64,000 nucleotides of DNA from Prosthecomicrobium sp. N25. Its GTDB lineage: Bacteria > Pseudomonadota > Alphaproteobacteria > Rhizobiales > Ancalomicrobiaceae. Under the pieces are notes generated by a model. The model saw nothing but the letters and a program-made list of their open reading frames with translations. It searched no databases and was not told where the DNA came from. Made by a program: the position numbers and the translations under genes. Positions 53,474 to 62,218 of the stretch are shown here, one piece after another (position 1 is the stretch's first letter; each line of letters starts with the position of its first letter). Location: NCBI RefSeq assembly GCF_037203705.1, contig NZ_JBBCAT010000001.1:717418-781417 (forward strand), given 5' to 3'.

Positions 53474-53860
53474 ATGGGTTGGGTGATGAAGGGCTCTTCA
53501 ACAAAGCATGGGCAGTGGGAAGGTGACTGCAATCTCGTGAACCTACTCACTTTTGCAGCAGTAGTATCGACGCATAGTTGCTCAAAAGCAGGTCGCTCAG
53601 ATAATATTCAACAGCCAACAATCAGTACACGTATCTGGCAACTCGAAAATGCGACCGGACTTACACTGTTTCAAAAGGTAGGCAAGTCCGAGATGCATCT
53701 CACCGACGACGGGCGTGCTTATATTGAGCGAGCTTTGAATCTGTTGGATCAAGCAATGAACGAAATCGAGGATGCACGCCAAAAATTGCAATTGGCCCGC
53801 AACAATTCTGTTCAGCAACAAAAAGATCACAACATTGGCAAAATCGATGACCCGCAATGA
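53474..53860 (+). CDS. Lone LysR-type helix-turn-helix protein
   Basis: 128 aa from MGWVMKGSSTKHG (53426 and 53486 are alternatives). NLLTFAAVVSTHSCSKAGRSDNIQQPTISTRIWQLENATGLTLFQKVGKSEMHLTDDG is an N-terminal LysR DNA-binding domain, and the following helix (AYIERALNLLDQAMNEIEDARQKL) is the dimerisation linker. The whole C-terminal effector domain is missing, and the protein ends in a polar tail. It is either a truncated regulator or a small stand-alone DNA-binding protein. It converges with the integrase gene. Confidence 0.72.
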   Translation: MGWVMKGSSTKHGQWEGDCNLVNLLTFAAVVSTHSCSKAGRSDNIQQPTISTRIWQLENATGLTLFQKVGKSEMHLTDDGRAYIERALNLLDQAMNEIEDARQKLQLARNNSVQQQKDHNIGKIDDPQ

Positions 53861-53898
53861 ACGATAAGCATACGCCCTCAACTCTGGCCGGATGCGGA

Positions 53899-55518
53899 TC
53901 AGCTCTGCCCGGGAATGGGGATCTTTGATATCGCGTCAGCTTTCAGCGCCATGCTGATAGACCTGTACCTGCCTGCAACTCCCTTCGGCGAATGTCCTTG
54001 GATCGCATCGGCGATTGAGTCCGGGATGCCAAGCTCTGCGCACTTGGTCTTGAACCAGTGCCGGAGAGCGTGAGACGGCGCTTTGCGGGGATCAGTGAAC
54101 CCTTGCTCGCGAATCCACGTGGCGAGATGGTTTGTTACCCCTTTGGATGCATGACGAGCTTCCGGGCGTCCCGAAGTGTGCGTGTAGAACAAGGAGCCAT
54201 CGCCGCGTGCTCTAACGAATTCAATAAATCCAGCCTTGACCAGTGCCGGATGGATTGGGACTTCACGTTCTGATCCCGGGTTCTTCAAAGTGCCTCCGTC
54301 CTCGGCCGGAGTTATGAACATGGTCGAGTCGCTGATGTTTTTTCCATGGAGTTGGGCAAGCTCACCGATTCGAGCACCGGTGCATGCGGCGAGCAGCGGG
54401 AGCCAGCGGCGGGCGGCGTTGGTCTCGCGAGGACACATAGAAAGAAGTCGCGCGACCTCGTCGTCTGTGTAGCCAAGCATCTTTTCACCGGCTCGCTTTT
54501 TCACGACGATCCGGATGTCTTCGGCCGGGTTTCCGGCTAAAAGCCCGTTGTCTACCGCGAAGCGGAAAACCGCTTTTAATGCGGAGATCGGGCCGTCCAG
54601 CACTGCCTTTGCAGAGCGCCCGTTTGCAATCAAAGCGTCCTTAAAACGTATTACGTCGGCTCTCGTGACCCGCTTTGCATCATTGTGACCGATGTGCGCC
54701 TTGAGGGCACGAAACTCAGAACTCCACGTAGCGATCGTGCTTGCCGCCGGCTGTCGCTCTGCCTTCCACCGATCAAACAACTCGTCCAGAGTGAGGCTCG
54801 GCTTTGCCGCTTCGATCGGAGGGAACCGGTCAGCCTTGGGGTCGGGGGTGTAGTCGCCAGCGGCATTGCGCTTCAGTCGCCAAGCCGCGTCCGTGACTGC
54901 CTGATCGATCTGCACAATGAAGTTCGTCCGGCACTGCCGACTGATATGCAGTTGGTTGGCGTACAGCACCCAATCGGCGAGTTTGCCGTATCGAGCTTCG
55001 AGCACTTCGGGGCCCAGAGGCAGCGCGTTCAGTCCCGATGTTAGGTCGGGGCCAAATCGACCAACTGCAGACCGCTCGCGTTCGAGATTGTCGGGGTCTA
55101 ACAATGGGACGTCGTTGACCCGTCCTTCACGGGCTGCCCGGTTGTTGGCCTTCACGCATGCCCATATATCGCACGAGCCGGGGTCGTCTTGGTACCGCGC
55201 AACGAGGAGTCGGTAAGCCTCGCCGGAAAGCGCGACAAGTTGCTTGTGAGTGAGTTTATTCGGCCCCTCCCGCAAGTTTTTAAAGCGCAGTTCGATTTGC
55301 GCATTGGCAGCAGCCGTTCGCGCCTTCGCCTCCGCGGGGTCGCGCGTCCGAAGCGAGAATTTGATCTCATTCCCGATCGTGACGCCGATCGGCTCGTCGA
55401 TCCCGGGGATAGTTAGAATGAGCGCATCGCCGCGCGGAATGTTGTGCGGTACCCGCTTGCGAAACTGATGGTGGGAGCTGTCGGCGCGCTTCGTGGGTCT
55501 GGTCATGGCAAGCACCAT
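53899..55518 (-). CDS. Tyrosine site-specific integrase of the island
   Basis: 539 aa. The catalytic set is visible: Arg in TGARIGELAQL, Lys region in KNPGSEREVPIHP, His-x-x-Arg in HALRHWFKTKCAELG, and Tyr518 in GVAGRYRSISMAL, with GHSPKG just before it. An N-terminal ~230 residues carries the DUF6538-type arm region (PTKRADSSHHQFRKRVPHNIPRG) and a SAM-like core-binding domain. GGAGCGG supports the ATG at 55518; 55506 is an alternative. Its start lies 75 bases from the right 19-bp repeat, as expected for an integrase acting on a tRNA-gene att site. Confidence 0.93.
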   Translation of the reverse strand: MVLAMTRPTKRADSSHHQFRKRVPHNIPRGDALILTIPGIDEPIGVTIGNEIKFSLRTRDPAEAKARTAAANAQIELRFKNLREGPNKLTHKQLVALSGEAYRLLVARYQDDPGSCDIWACVKANNRAAREGRVNDVPLLDPDNLERERSAVGRFGPDLTSGLNALPLGPEVLEARYGKLADWVLYANQLHISRQCRTNFIVQIDQAVTDAAWRLKRNAAGDYTPDPKADRFPPIEAAKPSLTLDELFDRWKAERQPAASTIATWSSEFRALKAHIGHNDAKRVTRADVIRFKDALIANGRSAKAVLDGPISALKAVFRFAVDNGLLAGNPAEDIRIVVKKRAGEKMLGYTDDEVARLLSMCPRETNAARRWLPLLAACTGARIGELAQLHGKNISDSTMFITPAEDGGTLKNPGSEREVPIHPALVKAGFIEFVRARGDGSLFYTHTSGRPEARHASKGVTNHLATWIREQGFTDPRKAPSHALRHWFKTKCAELGIPDSIADAIQGHSPKGVAGRYRSISMALKADAISKIPIPGQS

Positions 55519-55592
55519 GTGTACCGCTCCTGTGTACCGGTGAGCGGCCCGAAAACCCTAAAATATCAATGGATCAACAGGTTGGGAAGTGC

Positions 55593-55611
55593 TGGTGCCC
55601 AGGAGAGGACT
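55593..55611. repeat. Right 19-bp direct repeat (att-like), next to the integrase
   Basis: Identical to 41272-41290 and to the 3' end of a tRNA-Leu read on the minus strand. The bases flanking the two copies differ on both sides, so the repeat is exactly 19 bp. No tRNA body adjoins it, so the intact tRNA-Leu must lie elsewhere or was separated by another insertion. Confidence 0.85.
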
Positions 55612-55882
55612 CACTCATTTCCAACAAGTTGCTTCCATAATTGAACATTCATAGCGTCATGAAAGTTGAATACCAATAAGCATACCAACAAAACCTCGGC
55701 GTTCAGAAGGTTTTTTCGGCCGCGACCAGATCGACTCTACCCTCTAGTAAGATCGTTCGACGCGCGGAGAACGTTGACTTGGTAGCGGTTCCCGCCCCAA
55801 GCAGCCAATCCGAATAGGCACGTTGTTTTGCGGCACTAGCGCGATGTCGACGAACGGCGCTCATTTTCGCGAGTTCCGCTTT

Positions 55883-56080
55883 TCAGATCCGCCCCGGCGC
55901 TTGGTACTCGCGCCAGTCGGGCATGAGATCGAGTTCGATGCCCTTTGCGCCGCATCCCGAGCACACGAGCTTCGGCTTGATTGAGGTGAAGATCATCTCG
56001 GGCGGGTAGTCTGCAAGTTTGATCGGCGCACGCCGGCCGCACCGTATGCAGCATTCCTTGGCGATCGGAATGTGCGGCAC
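55883..56080 (-). CDS. Small four-cysteine zinc-ribbon-like protein
   Basis: 65 aa starting with a GTG at 56080 (MPHIPIAKECC). Two CxxC pairs (CIRCGRRAPIKLADYPPEM and CSGCGAKGIELDLMPDW) form a probable zinc ribbon. Proteins with this layout (C-x2-C, RLADYPPEM, LVCSxCG, LMPDW) are common and uncharacterised in rhizobia and methylobacteria, from memory. No ATG is available nearby; the short GTG start with GGCGG upstream is the best choice. A wider open frame over the region is a shadow of the transporter genes. Confidence 0.65.
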   Translation of the reverse strand: MPHIPIAKECCIRCGRRAPIKLADYPPEMIFTSIKPKLVCSGCGAKGIELDLMPDWREYQAPGRI

Positions 56081-56280
56081 CCAGCCGCCGATCAGCAGGC
56101 CTGGATGAAGAACAGCAGGGCGACGCCGACGCGCGCCGAACGGGGCGCGGCCGCTTCGGCCATCGAGAGGGTTTCGGCAGGATCGGAGGTCATCCCCGAT
56201 CCTGTAGCCGATTCGGACCGAAGGCCAGCCGGCCACTCGTGCGGGACAGCCCCGCGGAAGCGACCAACGGGCGCGGTCGA

Positions 56281-56847
56281 TCAGCCCTGCGGGCTCCGAG
56301 CCGCGCCGCTCCGCTCGACGAGCGCGAAGGCGACGACGGCCACCAGCGCCAGCAGACCGAACAGGGTGAGATCGGAGAGGCCGGTGAGCTCCGGCAAGCG
56401 CATCTTGCCCCACTGGGCGACCGAGATGACGTTGTCGCGCAGCCACGGGAAGGACAGGCCGTACAGGATTCCGCCCGCGATCATGCCGACGAAGCCGACC
56501 GCGGCGTGCAGGCTGCCTCCGCCCATGGCGGCGATCGCGGTGCCCGGGCAGTAGCCGTAGACGACCATGCCGATGCCGAAGATCGCGCCGCCGAGGGCGA
56601 CGGCGAGCATGTTGGCGTCCTTGACATGGTACTTTGCCATGCCGACGTCGATGAGTGCGAGGACGCCGATGCCGCCGACCACGATCGCGGTCAGCATGAT
56701 CTTCAGGACCGTAAAGTCGCGCAGGCGGAACTGGTTGACGATCGTGTCGTAGTCGGCGACGCGGCCGCGGTGCAGGAGCCAGCCGAATGCGAAGCCGAAG
56801 ACGACCGCGAGCACGAAGGCGCCAGGGCCGGTGACGGGAAGGGTCAT
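56281..56847 (-). CDS. YeeE/YedE-type sulfur transporter, C-terminal half
   Basis: 188 aa, five or six membrane helices (GAFVLAVVFGFAFGWLLH; IMLTAIVVGGIGVLALI; NMLAVALGGAIFGIGMVVYGYCPGTAIAAMGGGSLHAAVGFVGMIAGGILYG; LTLFGLLALVAVVAFAL). The conserved GYCPGTA places a Cys in the transport pore as in YeeE (TsuA), which passes thiosulfate along cysteines. It begins 12 bases after the N-terminal half gene, giving a split two-subunit transporter as in the PmpA/PmpB type. The substrate is probably a reduced sulfur compound. Confidence 0.88.
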   Translation of the reverse strand: MTLPVTGPGAFVLAVVFGFAFGWLLHRGRVADYDTIVNQFRLRDFTVLKIMLTAIVVGGIGVLALIDVGMAKYHVKDANMLAVALGGAIFGIGMVVYGYCPGTAIAAMGGGSLHAAVGFVGMIAGGILYGLSFPWLRDNVISVAQWGKMRLPELTGLSDLTLFGLLALVAVVAFALVERSGAARSPQG

Positions 56848-56859
56848 GACGGGTCCTCC

Positions 56860-57411
56860 TCAGGCCTTGCGGAACAGGATGGCGGCGGTCGCGAGGCCGG
56901 TCGCGAACATGGCGACGAGGAACGTCCAGCCGGAGACCGCGAGCTGGAGACCGCCGGAGATGCCGTTGCCGCTGGTGCAGCCGTTGGCGAGGCGCGCGCC
57001 GTACATGGCGATCAGACCACCCAGGAACGCAGCGACCATGCGGCGACCAGTCGAGGGCCCGAAGCGCTCGCGCCAGACGGAGGGCACCGTCTCGAAACGG
57101 AAGCGGCCCGCCGCGACCGCGGAGGCCGCGCCGCCCAGGAAGACGCCGACCAGGAAGAGCGTGCCGTAGTCCAGCACGAAGGGGTTCTTGGCCCAGTAGG
57201 CATTCTTGGCGACCGCCTCGGCGCCGATCAGCGGAATGGCGGCCCCGCCCGAAACCTGGGAAAGCGCGGTGGTGATTCCGAGCGGAGCGTTGACGACGGC
57301 AAAGACGACCCAGCTCAGGACGCCGATGCCGATCCCCACCATATAGGGAGACCAATCGATCCCCCCGCGGACGGCGGGCCGATCCGCGGTCGAGAGACTC
57401 GTCGCAGACAT
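56860..57411 (-). CDS. YeeE/YedE-type sulfur transporter, N-terminal half
   Basis: 183 aa from MSATSLSTADRPAV, with AGAGGAGG just upstream; the frame from 57450 is not supported. Membrane segments include YMVGIGIGVLSWVVFAVV, TLFLVGVFLGGAASAVAA, MVAAFLGGLIAMYGARLANGCTSGNGISGG and WTFLVAMFATGLATAAILF. NGCTSGNGISGG holds the conserved pore Cys. It is co-translated with the C-terminal half. A third, frameshifted relative lies immediately upstream on the same strand. Confidence 0.88.
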   Translation of the reverse strand: MSATSLSTADRPAVRGGIDWSPYMVGIGIGVLSWVVFAVVNAPLGITTALSQVSGGAAIPLIGAEAVAKNAYWAKNPFVLDYGTLFLVGVFLGGAASAVAAGRFRFETVPSVWRERFGPSTGRRMVAAFLGGLIAMYGARLANGCTSGNGISGGLQLAVSGWTFLVAMFATGLATAAILFRKA

Positions 57412-57504
57412 GAGGTTGCCTCCTCTTGCAGTATGGCTCAACCATAACATTAGATATAACTAATTTAAAGTGGGACAGTGCGCACGGGACCGCGTCGTGC
57501 AGGC

Positions 57505-58019
57505 TCAGCCCGGGGTCGGTGCCGCGCCGGTCGGGGCTACCGTGTCGGGTGCCGCGCGGTCGACGAGCCAGTCCGCCAGGCCCGCGCCGGCCCACATGGC
57601 CACGAGCGTCATCCAGGCGACGGACGCGAAGACGGCCGCGCCCGAGACGCCGCCCCGACCGCGCAGCCGCCGGCGAGCATACCGCCGAAGCCCATCATGA
57701 CCGCGCCGGCGATGTAGCGGCGCATCGACTGGCCGTCCCGGAACCCCTCCAGCTTCAGGTCGCCACCGCGCCAGGCGCCCAGGAAGGCGCCGATGAAGAC
57801 GCCCGGCACGAGGGCGGTGTCGAAGTCCAGGCGCGCGGTTGCCGAGCTCAGGACGAGCATCAGGGTATTGGCCGAGGGCCCCGTAAAGGAGAGGCTGCGG
57901 ACCGGGGTGGGATCGAAGCTCGACGCAGCGAGCGCGTCGGTGAAGATCCAGCCGGCCGCGACCGCCGCGCCGACACCGAGGCCGCCGGCCCATTCGGTCG
58001 GGCGCATACGGCTTTTCAC
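57505..58019 (-). pseudogene. Frameshifted YeeE/YedE family gene
   Basis: The first part (MRPTEWAGGLGVGAAVAAGW; SLSFTGPSANTLMLVLSSATARLDFDTALVPGVFIGAFLGAW; LKLEGFRDGQSMRRYIAGAVMMGFGGMLAGGCAVGA) reads as a YeeE-type transporter with its Cys motif, then loses frame at about 57645-57660. The continuation (GVSGAAVFASVAWMTLVAMWAGAGLADWLVDR) is in a neighbouring frame up to the stop at 57505. A one- or two-base indel would restore one protein. It is either a pseudogene or a sequencing error; the left neighbours are the intact split pair. Confidence 0.75.
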
Positions 58020-58989
58020 CGCTTAGACGATCCCGGCGACGAGCCAGACGTGGCCGACCAGGACGGCGCCGTCGCGATCGAACCCCGCGGCGGCTGAGAT
58101 CGAGGAGCCGCGGGTCGTCCACAGTCCAGAGTGCGGCGAGCCGGTCGCGGACCGGCGAGAGGATCCCCCGGAGGGCGGCTTTTGAACGGATCATGAAGCA
58201 TCCGCCCCGTTGACAGCTTTGTTGACCAATCTCGTCGAGCGGTCCCGCGCCGGAACCCGCCGTGCACGCCCGGATCCGGCTCTGTCGTGATCGTTGGCAG
58301 TCGACAAGGTCAGCCGGCGCGAGGCGCGCGGCTGGCCGCGGCCCTTTCCGGCACCGGGCAGCTGAACACCTCGTGACGCCGGCCGTGGTCCGAGTGCCGA
58401 AGCGGACGTCGGCGATCAATCGACCAGTTCGCCCGGTTCGGGTGAGCGAACGCAGTCGCGTAGGCGTCCAGCGCCTCGATCACGGCGATGCTGCCGCTGC
58501 CGTCTTCAAGGTCTGGCTTTCGTTTCGAGGTAGCATCGGACGGCGCGACGACCAGGTCGTCCTCGAACAGGTCCGGGACTTCATCCAGAGGCACATCCGC
58601 CGCGGCATCGTCGACCTCGAGCAGACGCGACCCACCCAGGGAGCCGCTGCAGTCGTCGGCTACCAGAAGGGCGAGTACGTCTATCTCGCCGCGGCAGGTT
58701 GGAATGTGGCGAATTCCGGATGCGGGCGTGACCATGCCGTGGGCCTACTGGTCGGTCGCGGGCTTCTGCTGCAGGGGCCTGGCGGGAAGTCGTCGACCAC
58801 CCTCTCTCGTCGTGTCCGGTGACCGACGGGATCGTCCTGGCTCACGCCCGGATCACCGTCCGACCGTCCGAATTCCGTCCGAAACTAAGTTTGGCGGGGT
58901 CCGCCGACGCGCAGGACGGACCGCAAGTGATTGCATCAGCTGCTCCTAATGATTAAAGATTCAGGCAATGTAATCGGGATCAGGTCTCA
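58020..58989 (+). other. Region without a supported gene
   Basis: 970 bases. Open frames on both strands (58262-58822 on +, 58310-58735 on -) overlap each other and neither has a Shine-Dalgarno or a motif I recognise. The minus-strand frame has an acidic, protein-like stretch (EVDDAAADVPLDEVPDLFEDDLVV) and could be a small real protein. The last ~100 bases should contain the promoter of the exporter operon. Confidence 0.45.
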
Positions 58990-60129
58990 ATGAATCGGCG
59001 AGGTGCCGTCGTGATCGGGGTCGTGGGCGCGATCGCGGCTGCCGCGGCCATTGCCTATTGGAGTACGCGTCCCGCGCCGGTCACGGTCGTTGCCGCGGAG
59101 ACCGCGGTATCCGTCGAGGTATTCGGGGTCGGCAGCATCGAAGCGCAGGTGCTATCGCGAGTCGGCTTTGAGGCGGGCGGCGTCCTCTCGGAACTTCTCG
59201 CCGACCAGGGGGACATGGTTCTGAAGGGTCAGGTCCTGGCGCGGCTGCGCGACGACGAGCATCGCGCGCGATTGGCCAAGGCGGATGCGGCGATCCGCCA
59301 GGCGGAGGCGAGCCGGGAGAAAGCGAGGGCCCAGTTGGAGCGCGCCCGGGTAGTGCTCGCCCAGAAAGCTCAGAGCAACGAGCGCCGCCAGACCCTTGTC
59401 GAGCGCGGGGCCGTCTCGCGGGAGGTTGCCGAGGACACTCAGGCGGCGGCCGACATCGCCAAGTCCGACGCCCAAGTGAGCGCCGCCGATCTCGCGGTTT
59501 CGGAAGCCGCGCTTGCCGACGCGACGTCGCAGAAGAAGCTCGAGCAGGTTCTGCTCGACCAGCATGTCCTAGCGGCGCCCTTCGATGCCCGCGTGATCGC
59601 TCGGCACAAGGAACTGGGCGTGGTCGCCAACGTTGGGGAAGCCGTTTTCACGCTGGTGGACCCGGCGACAGTCTGGGTGCGCGCCTACGTGGATGAAAGC
59701 GTTGCAGGCGATTTGGCCGTCGGCCAGCCGGCCACCGTGCGGCTTCGCTCGCTGCCGGACCGGGTTTTCCAGGGCGAGATCATCCGCATCGATCTGGAGA
59801 GTGATCGCGTCACCGAGGAGCGTCGCATCTACGTCCGCTGCAAGGCCCATACGGAGGACCTTTTTCTCGGGGAGCAGGCGGAGGTGACTGTCCGCAAGCG
59901 GGTCGCCGAACGCGCCATCCCGGTACCGCTGACCATGGTGGAAGGCTACGACGGCAGGTCGGGCACGGTCTGGACGGTGGAGGACGGGAAGCTGGCGCGT
60001 CGGTCGGTGGACTTTGCCGACAGGCTCCTCGACGGCCGGCTTCTGCTGCGCACCGAACTGCCGACCGGCGTCGCCGTGGTCGCCTCCGGCGAACGCCTCG
60101 TCGTGGGACGGCCCGTACAGATCCGGTGA
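58990..60129 (+). CDS. HlyD-family periplasmic adaptor (DevB-like)
   Basis: 379 aa. One N-terminal membrane helix (VVIGVVGAIAAAAAIAYW) anchors a periplasmic adaptor: split lipoyl domain halves (GVGSIEAQVLSRVGFEAGGVLSELLADQGDMVLKGQVLARL near 50-85 and LAAPFDARVIARHKELGVVANVGEAVF near 195), a coiled-coil hairpin between them (about 90-185), then β-barrel and membrane-proximal domains. It links an ABC exporter to the outer membrane. The FtsX-type permease and ATPase genes follow at 7 bases and with an overlap, giving the DevB-DevC-DevA order of glycolipid-type exporters. The substrate is unknown. Confidence 0.92.
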   Translation: MNRRGAVVIGVVGAIAAAAAIAYWSTRPAPVTVVAAETAVSVEVFGVGSIEAQVLSRVGFEAGGVLSELLADQGDMVLKGQVLARLRDDEHRARLAKADAAIRQAEASREKARAQLERARVVLAQKAQSNERRQTLVERGAVSREVAEDTQAAADIAKSDAQVSAADLAVSEAALADATSQKKLEQVLLDQHVLAAPFDARVIARHKELGVVANVGEAVFTLVDPATVWVRAYVDESVAGDLAVGQPATVRLRSLPDRVFQGEIIRIDLESDRVTEERRIYVRCKAHTEDLFLGEQAEVTVRKRVAERAIPVPLTMVEGYDGRSGTVWTVEDGKLARRSVDFADRLLDGRLLLRTELPTGVAVVASGERLVVGRPVQIR

Positions 60130-60136
60130 GGCCGAC

Positions 60137-61270
60137 ATGAACCTGGCAGTCCGGGACATCCGCCACAATCTCGGCCGATTTCTGCTGACCTGCGTGGGGC
60201 TTTCGCTGCTCCTCGGCATCGTCCTGTCCATGATCGCCATCTATCGCGGACTGGTGGCCGAGGCATTGACCGTCTCGCGCGTGGCCGGTGCCGACGTATG
60301 GGTGGTCGAAGCGCGGACCCGGGGCCCCTTCGCCGAGTCCTCACGCCTGCCGGACGACACCCGCGCCGCGATCGCCTCCCTTTGGGGTGTCGCCGGCGCG
60401 GGCTCCGTCGTCTATCAAACGGTCGAAGCCACCCATGACGGCCGGACGCTGCGGCTGCAGGTCATCGGGATCGAGACCGACCGCCCGGGGCGCCCGCCCG
60501 CCGTCGTGGCCGGTCGGCCGATCATGCGTAGCCGCTATGAGGCCATCGCGGACCGGCGCACCGGCCTGGTGCTCGGAGAACGGATCACCCTCGGTCGCGA
60601 CGTCTTCAGGGTCGTCGGACTGACCGACGGGATCGTCGCCTCCGGAGGCGATCCCGTCATCTTCATCACCTTGCGCGACGCCCAGGTCCTGCAATCCGAA
60701 CTCGCCCCGCCGGCGGCGCGCCGCGAACTGGCCCGGGGAGCCGCAAGCGGCGCGACCGGGACCGTCAATGCCGTCGTGGTCGACCTCCAGGCCGGTGTAT
60801 CGCCGGAGGCCTTCGCTTCCGAGGTCAGACGGTGGAAGCACCTCTCCGCGCTAACGCAGGCCGAACAGGAAACCGTCTTGACCCGATCCGTCGTCGAGCG
60901 CGCGCGTCGGCAGATCGGGCTTTTCACGGCCCTCTTGATGGTGGTGTCCACCGTCATCATCACCCTGATCATCTACACGCTGACCATCGACAAGAAGAAA
61001 TCGATCGCCACCCTGAAGCTGATCGGTGCACCGGACACGACGATCGTGGGGCTCATCCTGCAGCAGGCGCTCGCCATGGGGGCGATCGGATTCGTTGCCG
61101 GCTCGCTTATGATTCACGCCGTCAAAGACTATTTCCCGAGACGGCTGGTGCTCGAGGCAGCCGACGCGGTGACACTGTTCGTGATCGTGATGCTCGCCTG
61201 CGTGCTCGCGAGCGGTCTCGGCATTCGGACCGCCCTGCGGATCGATCCTGCAACAGCGCTTGCCGGGTGA
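60137..61270 (+). CDS. FtsX/MacB-type ABC exporter permease (DevC-like)
   Basis: 377 aa from MNLAVRDIRHNLGRFLLTCVGLSLLLGIVLSMIAI; the frame from 60014 overlaps the adaptor and is not supported. One N-terminal helix, a periplasmic domain at about 40-265, then three C-terminal helices (QIGLFTALLMVVSTVIITLIIYTL; LQQALAMGAIGFVAGSLMI; VTLFVIVMLACVLASGLGI) give the standard FtsX fold. KKKSIATLKLIGA before helix 3 is the typical coupling loop. It acts with the adjacent ATPase and adaptor to export a substrate by a mechanotransmission mechanism. Confidence 0.9.
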   Translation: MNLAVRDIRHNLGRFLLTCVGLSLLLGIVLSMIAIYRGLVAEALTVSRVAGADVWVVEARTRGPFAESSRLPDDTRAAIASLWGVAGAGSVVYQTVEATHDGRTLRLQVIGIETDRPGRPPAVVAGRPIMRSRYEAIADRRTGLVLGERITLGRDVFRVVGLTDGIVASGGDPVIFITLRDAQVLQSELAPPAARRELARGAASGATGTVNAVVVDLQAGVSPEAFASEVRRWKHLSALTQAEQETVLTRSVVERARRQIGLFTALLMVVSTVIITLIIYTLTIDKKKSIATLKLIGAPDTTIVGLILQQALAMGAIGFVAGSLMIHAVKDYFPRRLVLEAADAVTLFVIVMLACVLASGLGIRTALRIDPATALAG

Positions 61271-61274
61271 TCCG

Positions 61275-61997
61275 ATGAGCCAGTCTGCGGAAGCCCTTAT
61301 CCAGGTCCAGGCCATCTCCAAGCACTTCGGAGAGGGCGAGGCGCGCGTCGACGCATTGCGCGCGGTGTCGATCGAGGTCATGCCTCGGTCCGTCGTCGGA
61401 CTGCTCGGGCCGAGTGGCTCCGGCAAGAGCACGCTCTTGAACGTCATCGGATGCATCCTGGAGCCAAGCGAGGGCCGACTGAGGCTCGCGGGCGAGCTCG
61501 TGTACGACAACCGCTGGCTTCGATCAGACTTGCGGCGGCTCCGGCTCGAGAAGATCGGCTTCATCTTCCAGTCCCACAACCTACTGCCCTTCCTGAGTGC
61601 GGTCGAGAACGTGGCGGTGGTGCTCACGCTCGCGGGTGCGGGCGCGGTCGAGGCCCGGCGACGCGCCCGGGACTTGCTCGACTACCTCCAGGTCGGCCGG
61701 CGCGCGGACGCCATGCCCGGGCAGCTCTCTGGCGGAGAGGCCCAGCGTGTGGCGATCGCACGCGCCCTCGCCAACAATCCTGCCATCATCCTCGCCGACG
61801 AGCCGACGGCCGCGCTCGATTCCGAACGGGCCGGCATCGTCATCGATCTTCTGAAGACGGTCGCCCGGGACCGCAACGCCGCCGTGGTGGTGGTCAGCCA
61901 CGATGAAAAGATCTACGGCCGTTTCGACCGGATTTTTTCGCTGCGCGACGGCTGCCTGGAACAGGTTCAGACCCCCGGCATCCACAACCCTGTATAG
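61275..61997 (+). CDS. ABC exporter ATPase (DevA/MacB/LolD-like)
   Basis: 240 aa from MSQSAEALIQ; 61260 is an upstream alternative overlapping the permease stop. All nucleotide-binding motifs are present: Walker A GPSGSGKSTLLN, Q-loop FIFQSHNLLPF, signature LSGGEAQRVAIARAL, Walker B IILADEPTAALD and the switch His in VVVVSHDEK. It powers the HlyD/FtsX exporter encoded just upstream. The last gene of the operon; a nested inverted-repeat structure follows at 62047. Confidence 0.94.
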   Translation: MSQSAEALIQVQAISKHFGEGEARVDALRAVSIEVMPRSVVGLLGPSGSGKSTLLNVIGCILEPSEGRLRLAGELVYDNRWLRSDLRRLRLEKIGFIFQSHNLLPFLSAVENVAVVLTLAGAGAVEARRRARDLLDYLQVGRRADAMPGQLSGGEAQRVAIARALANNPAIILADEPTAALDSERAGIVIDLLKTVARDRNAAVVVVSHDEKIYGRFDRIFSLRDGCLEQVQTPGIHNPV

Positions 61998-62046
61998 CAG
62001 TTTAGCAGACCGCCGCCTTCATTCGTGCAGATCAGATAGAGGCCGA

Positions 62047-62097
62047 CTACCGAAAACAAAACCGCCGACCACGAAGGCCGGCGGGAAAAGTCGGTAG
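62047..62097 (+). terminator. Nested hairpin after the ABC exporter operon
   Basis: An outer 7-bp repeat (CTACCGA / TCGGTAG, 62047-62053 and 62091-62097) encloses an inner 6-bp repeat (CCGCCG / CGGCGG, 62062-62067 and 62079-62084). It lies 50 bases after the ATPase stop. There is no clear T-run, so it may be a processed or factor-dependent terminator or another structured RNA. Confidence 0.4.
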
Positions 62098-62218
62098 CAA
62101 GCTACTCAGCAGTCTATTTCTACTGCATTCCTCTGCAAGGAAGGCAAGCTTGGCTTTAAGGGCATGAGATGGCCATGTTAGAATGCAAATGCGCAGTTAA
62201 GTCCAAAGGAGGGAGGGC

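Noticed and set aside
56239-57447. A 402-codon plus-strand frame over the YeeE/YedE genes
   Set aside because: Antisense of two clear membrane-protein genes; extremely charged and repetitive translation.
55883-57595. A 570-codon minus-strand frame
   Set aside because: Mostly a shadow of the transporter genes; only its last 65 codons form a real small protein, which is called separately.
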